This document shows, one piece after another, positions 7,472 to 16,356 of a DNA stretch of 64,000 nt. The notes under the pieces were generated by a model, which made no database searches, was not told where the DNA came from, and worked only from the letters and a program-made list of their open reading frames with translations. Source of the DNA: an uncultured Lachnospiraceae bacterium. Its GTDB lineage: Bacteria; Bacillota; Clostridia; Lachnospirales; Lachnospiraceae. The position numbers and the translations under genes are program-made. Numbering within the stretch: the stretch's first letter is position 1; each line of letters opens with the position of its first letter. The DNA is taken from the NCBI GenBank assembly GCA_910585465.1, contig CAJUEW010000007.1, forward strand, positions 73,586-137,585, given 5' to 3'.

Positions 7472-8386
7472 ATGAAGTATATGATTGAGACAAGAGGTTT
7501 GAGTAAGAGATATGGAGAAAAGTATTCAGTAAAGGATCTGCGGCTGAAAATCCGGCCCGGATGCGTATACGGCTTTCTGGGTCCGAATGGGGCAGGGAAA
7601 TCTACTACTATGAAAATGATTCTGGGTCTGGTAAAGCCGACGACAGGGGAAATTCAGATGTTCGGCAGGGAGCTTGGAGAGAAAAATCGTATTGCCATGC
7701 TGCGTAACACGGGTTCTCTGATTGAGTCGCCGTCCTATTACGGACATTTGAATGGGCGCGAAAATCTGGAAATTGTTCAGACGCTGAAGGGGGCGCCTCC
7801 GGAGGAGATTGACGAAGTGCTGGGCATTGTACGGCTGGAAGGGCAGCAGAAAAAGAAGGTAAAGGAATATTCTCTTGGGATGAAGCAGCGCCTTGGCCTT
7901 GCCGCAGCTCTTCTTGGCAGGCCGAAGCTCCTTCTTCTGGATGAGCCCACGAACGGTCTGGATCCGGCGGGGATTCAGGAGATAAGGGAGCTGATCTCGG
8001 ATCTTCCAAAGCATTATGGCATGACGGTTATGGTATCCAGCCATTTGCTGAGTGAGATTGATCAGATGGCAACAGACGTGGGGATCATTAACAAGGGAAA
8101 GCTGATCTACCAGGGAGGCCTTCAAAAGCTTCATGAGCAGGCAAAAAGCAGTCTCCATATTCATATTCTGAATCAAGGTGCTGCCATCCGGATACTGGAG
8201 GAAAACAAAGAGTCCTATCAGATAGAGGGAGAGGAACTGGTATTTCCGGAGTGTGGGGAGCAGAGAACTGCCCGGCTGGTGGCCCTTCTGGCAGCCCATG
8301 GCGCCCAGGTAACACGGGTGATAGAGAAGCAGAGAAGCCTGGAGGATATATTCCTTACCCTGACCGGAAAGCAGGTGAGCCTTTGA
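7472..8386 (+). CDS. ABC transporter ATPase, BcrA / lantibiotic-immunity type
   Basis: 304 residues. Walker A GPNGAGKST lies at 37-45, the Q-loop region reads GSLIESPSYYGHLNGRENLE, the signature is SLGMKQRLGLA (134-144), and Walker B LLLLDEPTNGLDP is at ~153-165. The Q-loop text and the ~80-residue C-terminal accessory domain are typical of the BcrA / NukF / EpiF group, which exports lantibiotics or bacitracin from the membrane for self-protection. ATG 7472 is chosen because it follows AGAAAGG (7455-7461); the in-frame ATG at 7421 lies before the -10 box. The stop overlaps the first permease start (TGATG). Confidence 0.9.
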   Translation: MKYMIETRGLSKRYGEKYSVKDLRLKIRPGCVYGFLGPNGAGKSTTMKMILGLVKPTTGEIQMFGRELGEKNRIAMLRNTGSLIESPSYYGHLNGRENLEIVQTLKGAPPEEIDEVLGIVRLEGQQKKKVKEYSLGMKQRLGLAAALLGRPKLLLLDEPTNGLDPAGIQEIRELISDLPKHYGMTVMVSSHLLSEIDQMATDVGIINKGKLIYQGGLQKLHEQAKSSLHIHILNQGAAIRILEENKESYQIEGEELVFPECGEQRTARLVALLAAHGAQVTRVIEKQRSLEDIFLTLTGKQVSL

Positions 8387-9138
8387 TGTGGAAAGAATGG
8401 AAAAGTGAATGGATGAAGGTGCGCTATCGGAAGATCGGACTGATACTGTCGGCATTTCTGGGAATAATCATCCTGTGGATCGTGTGGGCGGTACGCGATG
8501 CCCCTCAGGAGGGGATATGGGATGGCTATAGAATGTCCTTTTTACAGCTTTCTTTAATAGACACGATACTGATGCCCACAATGATTGCCATGCTTGCCAG
8601 CCGTCTGTGCGACGCAGAGGTAAAGGGAGACATGTTAAAGCTTTTGTGTACAATGGAACAAAAGGGAAGGTTATTTGATATGAAGCTTCTGATGGGCTCC
8701 GTATATTTGGTGGTATTTGTGGCGGCAGAGCTTGGAATTATAATGGGAATGAGTATCTTGTATGGCTATGGGAGGCCGTTGGAGCCGATCCAGGTTTTGT
8801 ACTTTGTGATTCAGATCTATCTGGTAAGCTTTGTAATCTATTTGTTTCAGCAGGTGTTGTCTTTCTTTTTTGAGAATCAGATCATTCCTCTCGCGGCAGG
8901 TTTGTTCGGGTCCTTTGTAGGTTTATTTGCCTGGTTCTTTTCAGGAAATCTGCGGAAGCTGTTTATATGGGATTTTTATTCCCTGCTTTGTTTTATTCAT
9001 TATAACTGGGATGAAAAAACCAGGATTATGACTTATTATAATGTCCCTTTTGACACGGGCTCTTTGATAGCTCTGCTTATTATTCTGGCACTGGGATATA
9101 CAGCGGGAAAAAATCTGTTTTTGAGAAAGGAGATATAG
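8386..9138 (+). CDS. ABC-2 type permease, lantibiotic-immunity (EpiE/MutE-like)
   Basis: 250 residues starting MWKEWKSEWMKVRYRK, with about six hydrophobic helices. The cytoplasmic amphipathic start followed by one TM, then AMLASRLCDAEVKGDMLKLL, resembles MutE/EpiE/SpaE-like permeases (ABC-2 superfamily). It is one-base coupled to the ATPase and followed two bases later by a second permease, giving the F-E-G order of lantibiotic-immunity exporters. The substrate cannot be read from the sequence. Confidence 0.85.
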   Translation: MWKEWKSEWMKVRYRKIGLILSAFLGIIILWIVWAVRDAPQEGIWDGYRMSFLQLSLIDTILMPTMIAMLASRLCDAEVKGDMLKLLCTMEQKGRLFDMKLLMGSVYLVVFVAAELGIIMGMSILYGYGRPLEPIQVLYFVIQIYLVSFVIYLFQQVLSFFFENQIIPLAAGLFGSFVGLFAWFFSGNLRKLFIWDFYSLLCFIHYNWDEKTRIMTYYNVPFDTGSLIALLIILALGYTAGKNLFLRKEI

Positions 9139-9139
9139 G

Positions 9140-9871
9140 ATGCTGTTTAATTGTATAAGAATGGAACAAAGGAAGCTTAAACACTCCTACATTTGGTTGG
9201 TGTTTCTGATAATTCCAATCATTCCGGCCATTTTGGGAGCAGGAAATTATCTAAATAATCTGGAGCTGCTGAAGCCCGGATGGCTTTCTCTCTGGACTCA
9301 GCACTCTTTGTTTTATTCCAACTTTTTCTATGCTCCCCTGATTGCCCTGTATTGTGCCTATATCTGGCGTGTGGAACATTTAAACCATAACTGGAACAGA
9401 CTGATGACTATGCCGGTTCCGGTACAGGATATATTTTTATCCAAGCTGGTTCTGGCACTGCTCTGCACAGTGACACTGCAGCTCTGGGTGTGGGTGCTGT
9501 TCATTATGTCCGGTAAGGCTGCGGGGATTCCCGGGATGCCTCCTGTACAGATTCTGGTCTGGCTTTTGAGAGGAGGCATCGGAGGAATGAGTATTGCGAC
9601 CCTGCAGCTTGTTCTGTCCATGATGCTCCAAAGCTTTGCAGTTCCCATTGCCCTGGCGCTTCTTGGAAGCATTCTGGGGCTGATGGCGGGCAATGGGGGC
9701 TTTGGCTGGCTCTGGCCCTATTCCCTTATGATGATGGGAATGAATGCCAATAGGAGCGAGGATATGGTAGGGAGTCCGGCAGGCTTTGGAATCAGCTCGG
9801 CAGTGTTTTTGCTGCTGTTCACAGGAATCGGAATATGGTGTCTGAAAAAAAGAGATATCACCGCAGGATAA
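9140..9871 (+). CDS. ABC-2 type permease, lantibiotic-immunity (EpiG/MutG-like)
   Basis: 243 residues with six predicted membrane helices. The start MLFNCIRMEQRKLKHSYIWLV and the motif WRVEHLNHNWNRLMTMPVPVQDIFLSKL match the G-type permease of BcrAB/lantibiotic-immunity transporters, in which the NHNWNR-like loop is conserved. It completes the three-gene exporter and ends two bases before the stop of the convergent panE-like gene, with no terminator in the gap. Confidence 0.85.
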   Translation: MLFNCIRMEQRKLKHSYIWLVFLIIPIIPAILGAGNYLNNLELLKPGWLSLWTQHSLFYSNFFYAPLIALYCAYIWRVEHLNHNWNRLMTMPVPVQDIFLSKLVLALLCTVTLQLWVWVLFIMSGKAAGIPGMPPVQILVWLLRGGIGGMSIATLQLVLSMMLQSFAVPIALALLGSILGLMAGNGGFGWLWPYSLMMMGMNANRSEDMVGSPAGFGISSAVFLLLFTGIGIWCLKKRDITAG

Positions 9872-9873
9872 AT

Positions 9874-10788
9874 CTAATATTGTTTTTCAATTTCCTGTAC
9901 CTGTTCATACAGCCATTTATTTACCGGGGTGGGTATCCCATGCTTTTTCCCATAGGAAATAATCGTGCCCGCAAACATTTCCACTTCCGAAGGGCGCTTT
10001 GCAATCCTGTCCTGTCCCATAGAAGGAGTTCCGTCAGAGGAGAGTGTATGGATAATCTGATCGTATTCGGTCAAATCTGCTTCCGAGAGAGGAACTCCTT
10101 CCGCATTTGCCACAGCAATAACCTCCCTCATGGCACCAAGCATGGTATCCCGTTCTTTACCTTCCCGCCATACATCGCCGTAGGTACAGGAGTAGACCAT
10201 ACAAGTCTGGTTTACCCCCACATTCAGCATAAATTTACTCCAGAGTCTGTGAAGGATATCTTTCTCTGCCCGGTGGGGAAGCGCAATGCGGCTGAAGAAT
10301 TCACATACCTGATCCAGACCGGGCTGCTGTGTCTTTTCCCGGATTCCCACAGCGAGGATCCCCATTTTTGTATAGGTCAGGCGGGACCCGAACTTCATGG
10401 CGTCCATGCCCTGAGCTACAGTATAGATAAGGCGCTCTGAGCCATAGCGCGCTCCGATAATTTCTTCGCTGGAAATACCGTTCATTACAGACATTATCAC
10501 TGTGCCGGGTCCGATGCTGCTTTCCATGATATCCAGTGCTGCGGCCAGTCCGGTGGCTTTGACTGCCACAATCAGGAGGTCTGCAGGCTGTGCTTCCCGG
10601 GCGGGAACACACTGAAAATGCAGCTCCTCATTATTACAGTAAACCGGGGCGGCTTTATATTTTTCATAGCGTTTTTCGTCCATGACATAGCTGATATGGT
10701 CAAATCCGATGGCTCTGGCAATATGAGCTCCGTAAAGGATGCCCAGCGCGCCCATTCCGACGATGGAAACCTGTTCAATTTTCTTCAT
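9874..10788 (-). CDS. 2-dehydropantoate 2-reductase family (PanE/ApbA-like)
   Basis: 304 residues. The N-terminal Rossmann motif VSIVGMGALGILYGAHIA is followed by VIMSVMNGISSEEII and the catalytic-domain segment LWSKFMLNVGVNQTCMVY, the usual position of the conserved Lys (KFMLNVG) and Asn of ketopantoate reductases. These enzymes reduce ketopantoate to pantoate with NADPH for coenzyme A synthesis, but the family has several paralogues, and no panB/panC is nearby. The exact substrate is therefore uncertain. Confidence 0.85.
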   Translation of the reverse strand: MKKIEQVSIVGMGALGILYGAHIARAIGFDHISYVMDEKRYEKYKAAPVYCNNEELHFQCVPAREAQPADLLIVAVKATGLAAALDIMESSIGPGTVIMSVMNGISSEEIIGARYGSERLIYTVAQGMDAMKFGSRLTYTKMGILAVGIREKTQQPGLDQVCEFFSRIALPHRAEKDILHRLWSKFMLNVGVNQTCMVYSCTYGDVWREGKERDTMLGAMREVIAVANAEGVPLSEADLTEYDQIIHTLSSDGTPSMGQDRIAKRPSEVEMFAGTIISYGKKHGIPTPVNKWLYEQVQEIEKQY

Positions 10789-10985
10789 AATCTGTTGCTC
10801 CTTATCTGTATATCTGAATTTGTTACCAGTATAAGTAATAAAGTCTCAGGATGCAAGAAAATTGAAGCCTGAGACGGGGCAAAATGTAACCTGTGAATAT
10901 TAAAAGGCTCCCTGCGGAAAGAGAGGCTTGCGTAAAAAGGCAACCTAGAGTAGAATGGGAAAAAATGCATTGGAGGATTATTTTT

Positions 10986-11354
10986 ATGAATGTAATCGCA
11001 ACAGACAGGGCGCCGGGCGCCATTGGACCTTATTCTCAGGGCTGTGAGGTAAACGGGATGATCTATACCTCGGGACAGATTCCTGTAGATCCGGCTACGG
11101 GCAATATTCCGGAGGGCATTGCCGCCCAGGCAGAGCAGAGCTGCAAAAATGTCGGAGCTATTTTAGCGGCAGCGGGAAGCGGCTACGACAAGGTTGTAAA
11201 AACTACCTGCTTTCTTGCGGAAATTGCCGATTTTGCTGCTTTTAATGAAGTTTATGCAAAATACTTTATTTCCAAGCCGGCCAGAAGCTGTGTGGCAGTA
11301 AAGGATCTTCCCAAAGGAGTCCTATGTGAGATTGAGGCTGTTGCCATAAAATAG
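10986..11354 (+). CDS. ridA: RidA family reactive-intermediate deaminase
   Basis: 122 residues, the family's usual size. It shows the RidA hallmarks APGAIGPYSQG, MIYTSGQIPVDPATG, KTTCFLAEIADFAAFNEVY and the terminal ARSCVAVKDLPKGVLCEIEAVA, which contains the Arg and Glu that bind and hydrolyse 2-aminoacrylate-type imines released by PLP enzymes. The protein works as a cytosolic trimer. GGAGG at 10972-10976 sets the start; an ORF extending upstream to 10893 has no ribosome binding site. It is monocistronic. Confidence 0.93.
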   Translation: MNVIATDRAPGAIGPYSQGCEVNGMIYTSGQIPVDPATGNIPEGIAAQAEQSCKNVGAILAAAGSGYDKVVKTTCFLAEIADFAAFNEVYAKYFISKPARSCVAVKDLPKGVLCEIEAVAIK

Positions 11355-11438
11355 CCTGGTAAAAATATATTGTTTTCTCCCGGCTTTATAAAGATTTAGA
11401 GAAAACGGTTGTTTATTAAGCAGAGAGGATAAAGGATT

Positions 11439-12455
11439 ATGAAAAACAGAAAAATAAAAAATATGCTCAGAGGTTCCATGCTGGTGCTGTCCTGTCTGGG
11501 ACTTGTCGGCTGTGGAGCCGGTACTGCGTCAAGGCAGGAGAAGGCAGGAAATGCTGAAGAAGCTGCCGTGAATTTTCTTACAGACATGCAGTCAGGCAGC
11601 TATGAGGCTGCAATGGCATATATGGAGGAAGGAAATGAACTTCTGTATGTGCTTCCGGCAGCAGCAGGAGAAAGCATTCCGGAGATGGATGAAGTATATA
11701 GCCGGTTTTGCGAGCAGATGAAGGAGATGACATTTTCCATATCAGATGAAAAGGTTGAGCTGCCGGATACCGTAAATGTTACGATAAAGAACCGGGATTA
11801 CGGCGGTGCGATCCGGACTGCCATGGCAGAGGCGCTTCAGCTTCAGTCCGAACAAGGGGGAGATTCCTTTGCGGATTTTACTTCCTGGATGGGACAGGCG
11901 CTGGAGAATGCGTCTATGGGGGAGGAAGAGACGGAGTATGTGACCATGACAAAAAGGAAGGACGGCTATTATATTCAGCACAGCAGTTATCCGGCTCAGA
12001 CGTTCTTAAATCTGCTTACAGGGGGCTTTTATGAGTACATGGATTTGACGATGACTACCTGTACGACAGAGGAGGACGGCGTAAAATATACGTATTATAT
12101 TGCAGCGGCAGGGGATGAAGTGATCAGCTATCTTCAGGAGGCTGTAGAACCTTTTGATACGGCTTCCCTGACCGATGAGGACATTGCCGAGATAAAGGCT
12201 TATTATGAAGAGACCGCCGCTGCGCAGAACGGCGTCTATATGGGCTGTCAGATAGGTGATGGACAGATTGTGACTGCAACAGGGATTGATTTTTATGAGG
12301 CAAGTCAGACGGCTATGATTAATGCAGGTATTGTGAGCGGTAAGTATACCGGTAATACTACCAGCAGCTATCTTAGTCTGAATGCAACAATACAAGGCTT
12401 TGAGAGTGATGGTATGACTTGTGAAACAGTGCCCCAGTATGACACAGAAGAATAA
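11439..12455 (+). CDS. Lipoprotein of unknown function
   Basis: 338 residues. A signal peptide ends in the lipobox LVGC (Cys25), so the mature protein is lipid-anchored outside the cell. Residues ~35-140 (AEEAAVNFLTDMQSGSYEAAMAYM) resemble NTF2-like/DUF4878- or DUF5105-type domains that Clostridia use in lipoproteins, and the remainder has no recognised motif. The sequence is rich in Glu and Thr with few Lys. The gene stands alone between ridA and a bidirectional terminator. I do not assign a function. Confidence 0.75.
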   Translation: MKNRKIKNMLRGSMLVLSCLGLVGCGAGTASRQEKAGNAEEAAVNFLTDMQSGSYEAAMAYMEEGNELLYVLPAAAGESIPEMDEVYSRFCEQMKEMTFSISDEKVELPDTVNVTIKNRDYGGAIRTAMAEALQLQSEQGGDSFADFTSWMGQALENASMGEEETEYVTMTKRKDGYYIQHSSYPAQTFLNLLTGGFYEYMDLTMTTCTTEEDGVKYTYYIAAAGDEVISYLQEAVEPFDTASLTDEDIAEIKAYYEETAAAQNGVYMGCQIGDGQIVTATGIDFYEASQTAMINAGIVSGKYTGNTTSSYLSLNATIQGFESDGMTCETVPQYDTEE

Positions 12456-12463
12456 AGAAAAAA

Positions 12464-12495
12464 ATGGAGCTGCTTTGCAACGGCTCCATTTTTTT
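12464..12495. terminator. Bidirectional terminator
   Basis: ATGGAGC (12464-12470) pairs with GCTCCAT (12483-12489), with an inner TGC/GCA pair. A run of A lies before it and a run of seven T after it, so it can end the lipoprotein transcript (+) and the dehydrogenase transcript (-). Confidence 0.85.
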
Positions 12496-12500
12496 CGGTT

Positions 12501-13490
12501 CTATTTTACTTCATTTGAAGTTTCTTTTCCATACTCAAAGGTTTTTGCGTTCTCCAGAGTTGTCTGGGCGATAGCTGCCAGCGCTTCCTCTGTGAAAAAT
12601 CCCTGATGAGAGGTAATCATCACATTAGGGAAGGACAGAAGTCTTGCGGTAACGGAGTGCTCCAGAATCTCGTCTGAACGATCCTCGAATACGTTCGGGG
12701 TTTCTTCCTCATACACATCCAGACCGACACCGAAGAATTTTCTTGCACGGATACCTTCGATCAGGTCGTCTGTTTTTACAAGCGCGCCCCGGGAGGTATT
12801 GACAAGGATGACACCGTCCTTCATTTTCTGAATGGTTTCCCGGTTAATCAGATGGTAGGTGCTGTCCATAAGCGGGCAGTGAAGGGAAACCAGGTCGCTT
12901 TCTGCCAGCAGTTCATCCAGAGATACATAGGTTACAAAATCCTTCAGAGAGGGATTTTCAAATACGTCATAAGCCAGAACCTTCATACCGAAGCCACGGC
13001 AGATATTTGCCATGGCGGCTCCGATTTTACCGGTACCCACAATGCCGGCAGTTTTCTGGTAAAAATTAAATCCCATCAGACTTCCAAGGCTGAAGTCATT
13101 CTCCCTTACTTTTACATACGCTTTATGAAGACGGCGGTTGACGGTAAGGGCTAATGCCATGGCGTGCTCTGCAACAGCCTCCGGGGAATAGCCCGGTACA
13201 CGCAGGATACGGATGCCGTATTGCTTTGTGGTGTTAAGGTCAATGTTGTTAAACCCGGCACAGCGCATAAGAATCAGCTTCACATTGTTTTCATGCAGGA
13301 TCTCAACAGTCCTAGTGCCGATATCGGAATTTACAAATGCACATACTGCATCAAAGCCGTGGGAAAGCTCTGCAGTGTTTGGGGTCAGGTCTGTTTTTAA
13401 AAACTTGATTTCAATCCCGGGATAATTTTTCAGTTCTTTTTCAAAAGAGCTTTTATCATAGCTTTTGCAATCATAGAAAAGTATTTTCAT
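12501..13490 (-). CDS. D-lactate dehydrogenase / D-2-hydroxyacid dehydrogenase
   Basis: 329 residues, standard for the LdhA-type enzymes. Motifs seen are LMRCAGFNNIDL, RVPGYSPEAVAEHA, the NAD loop GIVGTGKIGAAMANICRGFGMKVLAYD, the catalytic Arg in VNTSRGALVKTDDL, and TSHQGFFTEEAL, where the His of the Asp/Glu-His pair lies. It should reduce pyruvate to D-lactate with NADH, a fermentation end step. AAGGAGG (13500-13506) before ATG 13490 sets the start; the longer frame reading into the DUF4317 gene is spurious. The DUF4317 gene ends upstream on the same strand with a ~55-base gap, so co-transcription is possible. Confidence 0.88.
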   Translation of the reverse strand: MKILFYDCKSYDKSSFEKELKNYPGIEIKFLKTDLTPNTAELSHGFDAVCAFVNSDIGTRTVEILHENNVKLILMRCAGFNNIDLNTTKQYGIRILRVPGYSPEAVAEHAMALALTVNRRLHKAYVKVRENDFSLGSLMGFNFYQKTAGIVGTGKIGAAMANICRGFGMKVLAYDVFENPSLKDFVTYVSLDELLAESDLVSLHCPLMDSTYHLINRETIQKMKDGVILVNTSRGALVKTDDLIEGIRARKFFGVGLDVYEEETPNVFEDRSDEILEHSVTARLLSFPNVMITSHQGFFTEEALAAIAQTTLENAKTFEYGKETSNEVK

Positions 13491-13545
13491 TATAATAGGC
13501 CTCCTTGCAAGGTACTTTTTGTTAGCATATCCAATCAGTAAAAAA

Positions 13546-14706
13546 TTATGAAAGATCTTCAGGCTCCGAGACAGATGTATCGGCAACCGGACGAATGATG
13601 ACTCCATTGACTTCCACCTGGTCGTCAATCTGAACCAGCAGATAGGAGCGGCCGTCAATGATGCGGGTCTCCAGAAGGGCTGCCTTGTCCGGACTGACTT
13701 TGATAATAACATCCGGGGTACGCACCTCCATTGCTTTTGTGCTGGTCAGGTTTGTGGCCAGAAATTCTGTCTTTTCCCCGGCAGTGATATCAAACTGTTC
13801 CTCAAAATGCTCCATAGTTTTTTCAGACACACCGCTTTGCAGCAGAAGATTTTTAACCTCCGGCTTAGTAAGGGTCGGGGGATCAGGTAAGTCCTTTTTT
13901 TCCTCAATCAGTTCATTTAGGTTCTCGTGGATATTTACCACGGTCTCATAGTCGCAGGATTCTCCCAGAGCTTCTGTCAGAAGCTCCTGAAAGGTCTCTT
14001 TTTGTCCTTTGGCAGAAAGTGGAGTCTGACACCCGAAAAATTCCTCCATCAATGCAGGCTGAAGCGCTTCCGGATTTTTAGTGTAATACAGCATGCTATG
14101 TAAATCTGTGTTTCGGTCGTTGAATGCCGGGAACAGGAATCCGGTCTCCGGCGCCTGAACCAGCCAGTCTCGATTCCGATCCTCAATGCTGTTCCGTTCT
14201 GCATTATAACACAGCCCTGCTTTGGAGAGCTTTACCGGGCAAATGCTGCAGAGCAGATATTCGTAAGTGTCATCAGAGGCGTCAAACAGCTCCGTGCCGT
14301 CCTCTGCCCTGCGCGGAATATCATAGGCAGCATGGATTAAAATAATATAATAGTTTTCGCCGTAAGCGTAGCTGCGTATTATCTTTTCGTAGAATTCTTC
14401 CAGTAAGGCATCGTCGGTAAGCCGGCTGCCCAGAAGCTTTAAAAGCCATGCCTGGGTGCCGTCGGGCATCTCCTGATCCAGAGGAAACTCCATGTTCAGC
14501 AGATTTTTTCCCACGGTTCCGGAAAGAGTTTTGCGGAAAATCTCGTAGTACTTAAATATCTCTTCCTCCGGGAGAGAAAGGAATGCTTCCTTCAGCTCTG
14601 TGCGGATCTGTTTATCTGCATCTACATAGCATCCGCAGATGCGGGTGATGGCACAGTTTTCATTTGTGAACTGTTTTCTGATTTCAAGGGTTTCTTTCTT
14701 ATTCAT
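13546..14706 (-). CDS. DUF4317 family protein
   Basis: 386 residues. The N-terminus MNKKETLEIRKQFTNENCAITRICGCYVD is the signature of DUF4317, a cytosolic family of unknown function found almost only in Clostridia. It carries many acidic residues, a TLTKPEVKNLLLQSGVSEKTMEHFEEQF helix pair and a final beta-rich part (VIIKVSPDKAALLETRIIDGRSYLLVQIDDQVEVNG). No catalytic motif can be named. The gene is divergent from the sugar ABC ATPase gene across a 288-base gap. Confidence 0.85.
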   Translation of the reverse strand: MNKKETLEIRKQFTNENCAITRICGCYVDADKQIRTELKEAFLSLPEEEIFKYYEIFRKTLSGTVGKNLLNMEFPLDQEMPDGTQAWLLKLLGSRLTDDALLEEFYEKIIRSYAYGENYYIILIHAAYDIPRRAEDGTELFDASDDTYEYLLCSICPVKLSKAGLCYNAERNSIEDRNRDWLVQAPETGFLFPAFNDRNTDLHSMLYYTKNPEALQPALMEEFFGCQTPLSAKGQKETFQELLTEALGESCDYETVVNIHENLNELIEEKKDLPDPPTLTKPEVKNLLLQSGVSEKTMEHFEEQFDITAGEKTEFLATNLTSTKAMEVRTPDVIIKVSPDKAALLETRIIDGRSYLLVQIDDQVEVNGVIIRPVADTSVSEPEDLS

Positions 14707-14918
14707 AAGTCTCTTCCGTTTCTATTAAATTTTGCAGCCGCTGTTCCTGAAGAAGCAGCCGCCTGCACCTATTATAATACAGAGAAAGCAGGTTTGGAAA
14801 GAAAAGGTTCGGCAGATTGTACATAGGTTGTATATGTTTTTCGTGAAATGGTCAAAAGGCATGTTTTAGGTTGCCCGAATAGACAAAGGAATATGAAAAT
14901 GTTTGTTGGATGCTTCTA

Positions 14919-14947
14919 TGGTCAAGCAGAGGAAAAAAAGGTATACT
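14919..14947 (+). promoter_or_regulatory. Possible promoter of the sugar ABC ATPase gene
   Basis: TGGTCA (14919-14924), a 17-base spacer and TATACT (14942-14947). The -35 box has four matches to consensus, so support is modest. The start codon lies 48 bases further on. Confidence 0.4.
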
Positions 14948-14994
14948 TAAAAACAGATAAAAGAAGAATGTAATGATATGGAAAGGAGCCCCAC

Positions 14995-16107
14995 ATGGCA
15001 AGTATTTCTTTAAAAAACATTTGTAAAAAATATCCTAACGGATTTGAAGCAGTGAAAAATTTCAATATGGAAATTGAGGACAAAGAGTTTATTATCTTCG
15101 TAGGGCCATCCGGATGCGGAAAATCCACTACCCTTCGTATGGTTGCAGGACTGGAGGATATCAGCTCCGGTGAGCTTCTTATTGACGGTCGTCTGGTAAA
15201 CGACGTGGAGCCGAAGGATCGTGATATTGCAATGGTATTCCAGAATTACGCACTGTATCCTCATATGACCGTATATGATAACATGGCGTTTGCCCTGAAG
15301 CTTCGTAAAACTCCGAAGGAAGAGATTGATAAGATGGTTCGGGATGCAGCTAAAATTCTCGACCTTGAGAAGCTGTTGGATCGCAAGCCGAAGGCATTAT
15401 CCGGCGGTCAGAGACAGCGTGTTGCTATGGGACGTGCAATTGTCCGTAATCCAAAGGTATTCCTGATGGATGAGCCGCTGTCCAACCTGGATGCAAAGCT
15501 TCGTGTTCAGATGAGAACAGAGATCTCCAAACTGCATCAGAGACTGGGCACTACCATTATCTACGTTACTCATGATCAGACAGAGGCTATGACGCTTGGA
15601 ACCAGAATTGTAGTTATGAAGGACGGCGTAGTACAGCAGATCGATTCTCCGCAGAATCTGTATAATGCTCCGGCAAACCTGTTTGTTGCAGGCTTTATCG
15701 GTTCCCCGCAGATGAATTTTGTGGATGCGGTATGCCAGGTGAACGGAAAGAAAGTAGATCTGAAGGTTGGACCATACACCATCACTCTTTCCGAGCAGAA
15801 ATCCAAAGCTCTGATTGACGGCGGATATGCAGGAAAAACAGTTGTTATGGGTATTCGTCCTGAGGATCTGTATGATTCTGACGAAATGCTTGAGAAATAT
15901 TCCAGCAGTGTAATCGAAGCTAAGATTAATGTATACGAGCTGTTAGGCGCAGAGGTTTATTTGTATTTTGATCTGGAGGGCGCGAATATGACCGCAAGAG
16001 TCAGCCCGACCACAGCAGCCAGAACAGGTGATTCGGTTAAATTTGCGCTGGATGTGGAAAAGATTCATGTGTTTGACAAAGAAACAGAGCTTACAATTAC
16101 AAACTAA
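14995..16107 (+). CDS. msmK: Carbohydrate ABC importer ATPase (MsmK/UgpC/MalK type)
   Basis: 370 residues. Walker A GPSGCGKST (~37-45), signature LSGGQRQRVAMGRAIVRNPKVFLMDEPLSNLD, and the H-loop THDQTEAM are all present. The C-terminal OB-fold (TOBE) domain (VVMGIRPEDLYD, MTARVSPTTAARTGDSVKFALD) is typical of MsmK/UgpC. Such ATPases in Firmicutes are often single and shared between several sugar importers. No binding protein or permease adjoins it. The importer at 20-23.6 kb lacks its own ATPase, so this gene is its likely energy source. AAGGAG precedes the ATG and terminators follow. Confidence 0.93.
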   Translation: MASISLKNICKKYPNGFEAVKNFNMEIEDKEFIIFVGPSGCGKSTTLRMVAGLEDISSGELLIDGRLVNDVEPKDRDIAMVFQNYALYPHMTVYDNMAFALKLRKTPKEEIDKMVRDAAKILDLEKLLDRKPKALSGGQRQRVAMGRAIVRNPKVFLMDEPLSNLDAKLRVQMRTEISKLHQRLGTTIIYVTHDQTEAMTLGTRIVVMKDGVVQQIDSPQNLYNAPANLFVAGFIGSPQMNFVDAVCQVNGKKVDLKVGPYTITLSEQKSKALIDGGYAGKTVVMGIRPEDLYDSDEMLEKYSSSVIEAKINVYELLGAEVYLYFDLEGANMTARVSPTTAARTGDSVKFALDVEKIHVFDKETELTITN

Positions 16108-16115
16108 GCTTAATC

Positions 16116-16206
16116 AGCGGGTGCCGCGGAAGCGGCGCCTGCTTATATATACAGAGTGCAGAAAAAGACGGGTGAAGGGCCATTGCTTTTTATCCGTCTT
16201 TTTCTG
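16116..16206 (+). terminator. Two consecutive terminator hairpins
   Basis: The first hairpin is GC-rich: AGCgGGTGCCGC (from 16116) pairs with GCGGCGCCtGCT (ending 16143) and is followed by TATATAT. The second has perfect 13-base arms, CAGAAAAAGACGG (16159-16171) and CCGTCTTTTTCTG (16194-16206), with an internal T run in the distal arm. Together they end the ATPase transcript. Confidence 0.7.
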
Positions 16207-16356
16207 TACCCTTAATCTCCTCAAATGCTATAGTTATTAAAAAAATCTGGTATTGTTGTTTTCTGATAGCGTTGTAAATTATTTCATGTTATACTGATTT
16301 TAAAAGCGGAAGTAAAAAGTGATACTATATTAATTGTAAAAAATAGGAGGATGCAT

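Noticed and set aside
10789..10985. Riboswitch upstream of ridA
   Set aside because: No conserved aptamer pattern or paired terminator/antiterminator could be recognised.
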